Below, piece after piece: positions 58,735-64,000 of a stretch of 64,000 bases of DNA. Both the position numbers and the translations under genes were made by a program. The first letter of the stretch is position 1. Every line of letters begins with the position of its first letter. This stretch comes from Agromyces albus (GTDB lineage Bacteria > Actinomycetota > Actinomycetes > Actinomycetales > Microbacteriaceae). Below the pieces are notes generated by a model. It saw only the letters and a list, made by a program, of their open reading frames with translations. It searched no databases and had not been told where the DNA came from. The stretch spans positions 3,410,001 to 3,474,000 of the forward strand of contig NZ_JAUSWX010000001.1 of assembly GCF_030815405.1 (NCBI RefSeq). The letters run 5' to 3'.

Positions 58735-60117
58735 CTACGCGAGCGACTCCCCGATGAGCCGCGCGAGCCCCTCCAGCCCCGGCCGGCTGTACTCCCGCAG
58801 CCGCGCCCGCGCGTCGTCGAGCGCCGGCGATCCGGGATGCCCCGGTGGGATCCGCGCCGGGTTGATCGCCACGCGGGCGGACCACTCGGCGATGTCCGGC
58901 TCCGCACCGAACGACATCGTGGACCGTGTGCCGACGAGCACCATCCGCGCCCATGCCGCGAGCGAGTCAGGGAAGGGCGAGGGCGCGCAGATCCGGTTCT
59001 TCTCCGCGTCGTCGTGGCGGGTCGCCTCGACGTACCCGATCAGCGCCGCTCCGAAGCAGGGGAAGCCTGCCCGGATCGGCTGCAGGGTGATGGCCTCGGG
59101 CCGCCAAACGGGGATCAGCGGCGGATACTTGAGCCCGTCCGCCGCGCAGTGCACCACGACCGCGTCGTCGGCGACGGCGACCGATCCGTCGGCGAAGCCG
59201 AGCCTGCCCCGGTCGACGGTCACGATGTGCCCGCGACGCACGACGTTCTCGAGGGTCCGAAGCTGGTCGAGCTCCCACGTCGCCAGCGTGGGCGCCTTCG
59301 CCATGGTCGGCATGACCGAGCGATCGATCCGCAGCATGACGCCGGCGTCCTCGAGCCGGAGGAACAAGTCGTCGAGGGAGGTGGCGCCCGCCGCCAGCTG
59401 CATCGTGTCGGCGGCCATGCCCAGGAAGACGGGCGGGTCGGGCTGCACGACGGCGCGGTTGAGCATCCACGGTTCGCGGGGCCGCACCCAGCAGATCGCG
59501 TCGGCGTCCACGCCGTGCGAGAGCAGCCAGATGCAGGCGTCGGTCGCCGTCTTTCCGGCACCGGCGATCACGTACTGACTCGGCGCGTCCTCGAGCCGGG
59601 CGAGGTCGTTGACCGGCAGCACGTGTACGTCGTCGGCGACCCCGAAGGGGGGAGGCTTCTCCGCAGGGATGCTCGGCGCCAGGTAGCGTGCGTCGACGAT
59701 CCGGCAGTGCTCCGGCACCTCGAACCGCTCGCCGGAGATGCGCGAGACGAAGGCACGGCCGCCGAGGTACTCGCTGTTGGCGAAGAACTCGACCTTGCCG
59801 GACTCGACCAACCGGTCGAGCACCCGCGCGTAGTAGAGGCAGATCTCGGTCTGGGTGGCGCGCTCCTGCAGGCCCTTCTCCGGCCCGCGCTGCTGCACCT
59901 GCCCACCGCCGAGCAGGGTCGAGGCGACCCCGTAGAAGGCGGACGCCTGGTGCAGCCGGACGAATGGATACGCCTCGAGCCAGTGTCCGCTCACGCCGTG
60001 GCGGCGATCGACGAGGGCGACGCGCACGTCGGCTTGGGCGGTCAGGGCGTCCGTGAAGGCCATCCCCATGGCTCCGGCTCCGACCACGAGATAGTCCGCT
60101 TCGACGATGCGCGTCAT
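58735..60117 (-). CDS. FAD-dependent oxidoreductase (flavin monooxygenase-like)
   Basis: 460 residues. FAD motif YLVVGAGAMGMAFTDAL at residues about 9-25 and a second nucleotide motif YVIAGAGKTATDACIWLL near 190. The stretch GVSGHWLEAYPFVRLHQAS is like that of FMO and related NAD(P)-binding oxidoreductases. It may hydroxylate or oxidise a small hydrophobic molecule. It is divergent from an MFS transporter with 90 bp between, a common arrangement for paired modification and export. Substrate not predictable. Confidence 0.85.
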   Translation of the reverse strand: MTRIVEADYLVVGAGAMGMAFTDALTAQADVRVALVDRRHGVSGHWLEAYPFVRLHQASAFYGVASTLLGGGQVQQRGPEKGLQERATQTEICLYYARVLDRLVESGKVEFFANSEYLGGRAFVSRISGERFEVPEHCRIVDARYLAPSIPAEKPPPFGVADDVHVLPVNDLARLEDAPSQYVIAGAGKTATDACIWLLSHGVDADAICWVRPREPWMLNRAVVQPDPPVFLGMAADTMQLAAGATSLDDLFLRLEDAGVMLRIDRSVMPTMAKAPTLATWELDQLRTLENVVRRGHIVTVDRGRLGFADGSVAVADDAVVVHCAADGLKYPPLIPVWRPEAITLQPIRAGFPCFGAALIGYVEATRHDDAEKNRICAPSPFPDSLAAWARMVLVGTRSTMSFGAEPDIAEWSARVAINPARIPPGHPGSPALDDARARLREYSRPGLEGLARLIGESLA

Positions 60118-60207
60118 GAACCCACGATGGCACTCCGGTGGCCCGGCATCCATACCCAACAGGAGGTACCGTCGTGCGATGTCGGTGGGGTCGGGCAGAA
60201 TACTGAG

Positions 60208-61470
60208 GTGATCGGCATCAGGGGGTTCTGGAGCGCGCTGCCCACCGAAGGTCGATGGCTGCTGTCGACGGTCGCGATCCAGACGCTCGGCCGCGGGCTG
60301 ACCCTGCCGTTCACGATCATCTACCTGCACGAGGTGCGGGGCTTCGACCTCGGGCTCTCCGGCGGGTTGATGAGCCTGATCGCGATCGTCGGACTGATCG
60401 TCACCGGCCCGGGCGGCACCCTCATCGACCGGTTCGGCGCCCGCAAGGTCCTGCTCATCGGGCTCGCGGCGATGATCGCCGGCTGCACCCTGCTCGCGTT
60501 CGCGACCCACCCCGCGGTCGCGGCCGTCGCGCTCGTGCTCATCGGCGTGAACTTCGGCGTCTCCTGGCCGGGCTTCAACGCACTCATCGCGGCGGTGGTC
60601 GAGGGCGACCTGCGGCAGCAGTACTTCGGTGTCAACTTCGCCCTCGTCAACCTCGGCATCGGCGTGGGCGGCGTCATCGGCGGGTTCTTCGTCGACGTCG
60701 ACTCCCCCGCCACCTTCACCGCGATCTTCCTCGTCGACGCCATCAGCTGCCTCGTGCCGGTGGCACTGCTGCTCGGTCCGCTCCGGCACGTCCGCACGCA
60801 GGCCGAGCACGACGACGACGCCCCACCGGTCGGCGGCTATCGCGAGATCCTCCGGCAGCCCGCGGTGCTGTGGCTGACGCTGCTCACCTTCCTCGCGGTC
60901 TTCGTCGGCTACGGCCAGTTCGAGGCTGGGTTCCCGGCCTACGCACGGCAGGTCGCCGAAGTCTCGACCAGGGTGGTCGGGCTCGCGTTCGCCGTCAACA
61001 CCGCGGTGATCGTGCTGTTGCAGTTCACCGTGCTCAAGCGCATCAGCGGGCGCCGTCGCACGCGCGTCATGTGGGTGATGGCGGCGGTGTGGGCGTGTTC
61101 GTGGCTGGTCTTGGGTGCCGCCGGGCTGCTGCCCGATTCTGTGGCGGCCGCGATCGGCGTCCTGGCATTCATGGGCGTCTTCGCGTTCGGCGAGACCCTG
61201 CTGCAACCGACGGTGCCCGCGATCTACAACGACCTCGCCTCCGATCACAACCGCGGCCGCTACAACGCGATCAACTCGGCGGCGTTCCAGGGTGGTGCGA
61301 TCACCGGGCCGATCGCCGCGGGCCTGTTGCTCGACTGGGGCCTGAACGAGGTGTACATCGTCGTCATGGTCCTCGGCTGTGTCGGCATCGGCGTGCTGGC
61401 CGCCGCGCTCGAACGCCGCATCCCGGCGAGCGCGAACGGCGTTCGCACGTCGGAGCCGGTCAGCGGCTGA
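60208..61470 (+). CDS. MFS transporter
   Basis: 420 residues with 12 helices. Motif A reads GGTLIDRFGARKVLLIG after TM2, and HNRGRYNAINSAAFQGGAITGP near TM11. Similar to the drug-efflux MFS group. GTG 60208 is the only start in the right place; the same frame is open far upstream through the divergent FAD gene, but that part is antisense shadow. Paired with the divergent FAD oxidoreductase. Confidence 0.9.
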   Translation: MIGIRGFWSALPTEGRWLLSTVAIQTLGRGLTLPFTIIYLHEVRGFDLGLSGGLMSLIAIVGLIVTGPGGTLIDRFGARKVLLIGLAAMIAGCTLLAFATHPAVAAVALVLIGVNFGVSWPGFNALIAAVVEGDLRQQYFGVNFALVNLGIGVGGVIGGFFVDVDSPATFTAIFLVDAISCLVPVALLLGPLRHVRTQAEHDDDAPPVGGYREILRQPAVLWLTLLTFLAVFVGYGQFEAGFPAYARQVAEVSTRVVGLAFAVNTAVIVLLQFTVLKRISGRRRTRVMWVMAAVWACSWLVLGAAGLLPDSVAAAIGVLAFMGVFAFGETLLQPTVPAIYNDLASDHNRGRYNAINSAAFQGGAITGPIAAGLLLDWGLNEVYIVVMVLGCVGIGVLAAALERRIPASANGVRTSEPVSG

Positions 61471-61482
61471 CGCCGCACATCG

Positions 61483-63714
61483 TCACAGCTCGTCGTCGAT
61501 GATCTCGGCGTCGATGACCTCGTCACCTTCGGCACCCGGGTCACGGTCGTCGGCGAGCACGTCGGCCTTGGCGACGGTGAGCGACTCGCCGTCGTCGGCG
61601 AGCGCGACCATGACCGTGTCGCCGTCGCGGATGTCGCCCGTGAGGAGCGCCCGCGCGAGCCGGTCGTCGATCTCGTGCTGCATGAGGCGGCGCAGCGGGC
61701 GAGCACCGTAGAGCGGGTCGTAGCCGCGCTCGGCGAGCCAGGCCCGCGCATCGGGCGTGACGCCGAGCTCGAGTCGCCGCTCGTGCAGCCGCGCAGAAAG
61801 CCGGTCGACATAGAGGTTCACGATCTCGCCGAGCTCCTCCTCGGAGAGCGAGGAGAACACAACGATGTCGTCGAGCCGGTTCACGAACTCGGGCTTGAAC
61901 GCCTGGCGAACGGCGGCGAGCACGGCCTGCTCCTTGTCATCCCAGCTAAGCGTCGGGTCGATGAGGTACTGCGAGCCGAGGTTCGACGTCAGCACGAGGA
62001 TGACGTTGCGGAAATCGACGGTGCGGCCTTGGCCGTCGGTCAACCGCCCCTCGTCGAGCACCTGCAGCAGCACGTCGAACACCTCGGGGTGCGCCTTCTC
62101 AACCTCGTCGAGGAGGATCACCGAATAGGGGCGCCGACGCACGGCCTCGGTGAGCTGTCCGCCCTGTTCGTAGCCGATGTACCCGGGAGGGGCACCCACG
62201 AGCCGGGAGACCGAGAACTTCTCGCCGTACTCCGACATGTCGATGCGCACCATCGCGTGCTCGTCGTCGAAGAGGAACTCGGCGAGCGCCTTCGCGAGCT
62301 CGGTCTTGCCGACACCCGTGGGGCCGAGGAAGAGGAACGAGCCGGTGGGGCGGTTCGGGTCGCTGAGTCCTGCGCGCGAACGGCGCACGGCGTCGGCGAC
62401 GGACATGACCGCTCGCTTCTGGCCGATGAGCCGCTTGCCGAGCTCGCTCTCGAGCTGCAGGAGCTTCTCGGTCTCACCCTGCAGCAGCCGGCCGACGGGG
62501 ATGCCGGTCCACGCGGCGATGACCTGCGCGATGTCCTCCTCGGTGACCTGCTCGTTGACCATGCGCGGCTCGTCGGGTGCGCTCTCGGCCTGCTCGGCCG
62601 CAGCGAGGTCACGCTCGAGCTGCTTGATGGTCTCGTATTCGAGCTTCGAGGCGCGCTGGTAGTCGGCCTCGCGCATCGCCCGGTCGCGCTCGGTGATCGC
62701 CTCGTCGAGCCGCTTCTTCAGCTCGCCGACTCGGTTCAGGCTCATGCGTTCGCGCGCCCACCGCTCCTCGAGCGACGCGAGCTCCCGCTCCTGGTCGACG
62801 AGGGTCTCGCGCAGCTTCGCGAGCCGCTCCTTCGACGCCTCGTCCTTCTCCTTCTTGAGCGCGAGCTCCTCGAGCTTCAGGCGGTCGACCTGGCGCTTCA
62901 ACTGGTCGATCTCGACAGGGGACGAGTCGATCTCCATCTTGAGGCGCGACATCGCCTCGTCGACGAGGTCGATGGCCTTGTCGGGCAGCTGGCGTGCCGG
63001 GATGTAGCGATTGGAGAGGGATGCCGCGGCGACGAGCGCGGCATCCGAGATCGTCACTCCGTGGTGCGCCTCGTACCGGCCCTTGAGCCCGCGGAGGATC
63101 GCCACCGTGTCTTCGACGTTCGGCTCGCCGACGTACACCTGCTGGAAGCGGCGCTCGAGCGCGCCGTCCTTCTCGATGTGCTCGCGGTACTCGTTGAGGG
63201 TCGTGGCGCCGATGAGCCGCAACTCGCCGCGCGCGAGCATCGGCTTCAGCATGTTGGAGGCAGCGACGGAGCCCTCGCCGCCGCCGGCACCCATGAGCAG
63301 GTGCAACTCGTCGACGAAGGTGATGATCTGGCCCTCGGCGTCGTTGATCTCTCGGAGCACGGCCTTCAGGCGCTCCTCGAACTGGCCGCGGTACATCGCA
63401 CCGGCCACGAGCGCCGAGATGTCGAGCGCGACGAGCTGCTTGTCCTTCAGCGAGTCGGCGACATCGCCGGCGACGATGCGCTGTGCGAGCCCCTCGACGA
63501 CGGCCGTCTTGCCGACGCCGGGCTCACCGATGAGCACGGGATTGTTCTTCGTGCGGCGCGTCAGCACCTGGCTGACACGACGGATCTCGGCGTCGCGCCC
63601 GATCACCGGATCGAGCTTGCCCGCCTTGGCGATCTCGGTGAGGTTGATGCCGAACTGCTCGAGCGCCGACTTCTGCTCCTCTTGCGTGCCCGGCGCACCC
63701 TGCATATTGGCCAC
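61483..63714 (-). CDS. clpB: ClpB-type AAA+ disaggregase without the N-terminal domain
   Basis: 743 residues. Two AAA+ modules: NBD1 from about 30 (Walker [10 protein letters not shown], Walker [10 protein letters not shown]) and NBD2 (Walker [10 protein letters not shown], Walker [10 protein letters not shown]), separated by the coiled-coil M-domain (about 270-390, [20 protein letters not shown]). It unfolds aggregated proteins with DnaK. The usual 140-residue Clp N-domain is absent; the protein begins about 16 residues before [22 protein letters not shown] 63714 has AAGGGA upstream. Regulated from the HAIR operator at 63734-63754. Confidence 0.93.
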   Translation of the reverse strand: MANMQGAPGTQEEQKSALEQFGINLTEIAKAGKLDPVIGRDAEIRRVSQVLTRRTKNNPVLIGEPGVGKTAVVEGLAQRIVAGDVADSLKDKQLVALDISALVAGAMYRGQFEERLKAVLREINDAEGQIITFVDELHLLMGAGGGEGSVAASNMLKPMLARGELRLIGATTLNEYREHIEKDGALERRFQQVYVGEPNVEDTVAILRGLKGRYEAHHGVTISDAALVAAASLSNRYIPARQLPDKAIDLVDEAMSRLKMEIDSSPVEIDQLKRQVDRLKLEELALKKEKDEASKERLAKLRETLVDQERELASLEERWARERMSLNRVGELKKRLDEAITERDRAMREADYQRASKLEYETIKQLERDLAAAEQAESAPDEPRMVNEQVTEEDIAQVIAAWTGIPVGRLLQGETEKLLQLESELGKRLIGQKRAVMSVADAVRRSRAGLSDPNRPTGSFLFLGPTGVGKTELAKALAEFLFDDEHAMVRIDMSEYGEKFSVSRLVGAPPGYIGYEQGGQLTEAVRRRPYSVILLDEVEKAHPEVFDVLLQVLDEGRLTDGQGRTVDFRNVILVLTSNLGSQYLIDPTLSWDDKEQAVLAAVRQAFKPEFVNRLDDIVVFSSLSEEELGEIVNLYVDRLSARLHERRLELGVTPDARAWLAERGYDPLYGARPLRRLMQHEIDDRLARALLTGDIRDGDTVMVALADDGESLTVAKADVLADDRDPGAEGDEVIDAEIIDDEL

Positions 63715-63733
63715 AGCTATTCCCTTCGACAAA

Positions 63734-63754
63734 CTTGAGTCTACTAGAGTCAAC
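63734..63754 (-). promoter_or_regulatory. HAIR operator (HspR site) upstream of clpB
   Basis: CTTGAGT-N7-AGTCAAC matches the HAIR consensus CTTGAGT-N7-ACTCAAG at 12 of 14 positions; the left arm is perfect. It lies 20 bp before the clpB start. HspR represses clpB and dnaK genes in actinobacteria through such sites, so heat-shock control is expected. Confidence 0.85.
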
Positions 63755-63906
63755 TTTTCCCGAGCGAGTGCTATTTCCGCTAACCGGCCAGGGGCACTCG
63801 ATCACCTCCCAGCCACATCCAAGGCAACACATAGAGAGTTCAAACAGATCTTCGGCAGGCTCGAATGCGGAGCACCTACCGCTCCCCGAACGCTCAGGAG
63901 CCGCCC

Positions 63907-64000
63907 ATGCGCAAACGTACCGTCATCGTCTCGATCATCGCCGGGGCCGTCGTCCTCGGCACGACGGCGGCCGTGGCCGGCCCGATCGTCTACCGCGACC
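63907..64000 (+). CDS. N-terminus of a secreted or anchored protein, cut by the right edge
   Basis: 31 codons are visible. [20 protein letters not shown] and [11 protein letters not shown] give a positively charged start and one hydrophobic helix, a signal peptide or anchor. AGGAG precedes ATG 63907. Proteins of this look in related bacteria include YceI-like lipocalin-fold proteins, but too little is present to decide. Confidence 0.6.
   Translation, partial: MRKRTVIVSIIAGAVVLGTTAAVAGPIVYRD

Noticed and set aside
58837..60207. Plus-strand N-terminal extension of the MFS gene by about 450 codons
   Set aside because: Antisense to the FAD oxidoreductase. The transporter starts at GTG 60208 directly before TM1.
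60255..61502. Alternative plus-strand frame over the MFS gene
   Set aside because: No membrane pattern and shadow composition; the overlapping frame encodes a clear MFS protein.

Overview
The window is high-GC chromosomal DNA from an actinobacterium. Protein content (coenzyme F420 synthesis and F420-dependent enzymes, a DUF222/HNH protein, DUF5671, DUF6328 and DUF6421 proteins, HspR-type control of ClpB) and the many copies of the heptamer GGATGCC/GGCATCC point to the family Microbacteriaceae, near Agromyces or Microbacterium. This placement is inference from gene content, not from a marker gene. There is no rRNA, tRNA, CRISPR array, phage module or intact insertion sequence. The region reads as core and variable metabolic chromosome with several small repeat loci.

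Layout. 0-5 kb: a nitrilase-like amidohydrolase cut by the left edge, divergent from a MocR regulator; an RraA-like aldolase; a DUF222/HNH protein; three short tandem-repeat loci. 5-12 kb: a divergent EF-G-like GTPase, fbiA of F420 synthesis, the three-gene ABC transporter proposed for F420-0, and a kinase-like protein with a degenerate P-loop. 12-19.4 kb: a LolA-like protein with an ABC-2 exporter, a membrane protein, a secreted gamma-glutamyltransferase and CorA. 19.4-23.1 kb: the second F420 block (fbiB, an LLM oxidoreductase, fbiD, fgd) on the minus strand, interrupted by a 147-bp inverted-repeat element. 23-33 kb: DUF6328, exonuclease III, a membrane Ser/Thr kinase followed by two duplicated lipoproteins, a hydrolase-fold protein without its nucleophile, an SDR, and small membrane genes.

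33-42.2 kb is a sugar or polyol catabolism locus. A ribose/xylose-class ABC importer (binding protein, single-domain ATPase, permease) is divergent from a DeoR regulator, which is followed by a 2-hydroxyacid dehydrogenase, two different FGGY kinases and a histidine phosphatase in one overlapping operon. Inverted TTGGTA sites lie in the divergent promoter. 42.3-54 kb: a repeat-rich lipoprotein, the DUF6421-SDR pair, a Pro/Thr-rich secreted protein, two MFS transporters, an ArsR-SRPBCC-reductase operon, an ABC ATPase remnant, threonine aldolase and a nitroreductase. 54-64 kb: a secreted subtilase, an alcohol dehydrogenase, a carboxylesterase, an FAD oxidoreductase divergent from an MFS transporter, ClpB without its N-domain behind a HAIR operator, and the start of a secreted protein at the right edge.

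The F420 genes work together. FbiD and FbiA build dehydro-F420-0 or F420-0, the CofE-type ligase adds glutamates, Fgd recharges F420 with glucose-6-phosphate, and the LLM enzyme is a probable user. fbiC is not in the window. The least explained loci are the two-kinase sugar operon, the DUF6421-SDR pair, the kinase-lipoprotein locus and the repeat elements.
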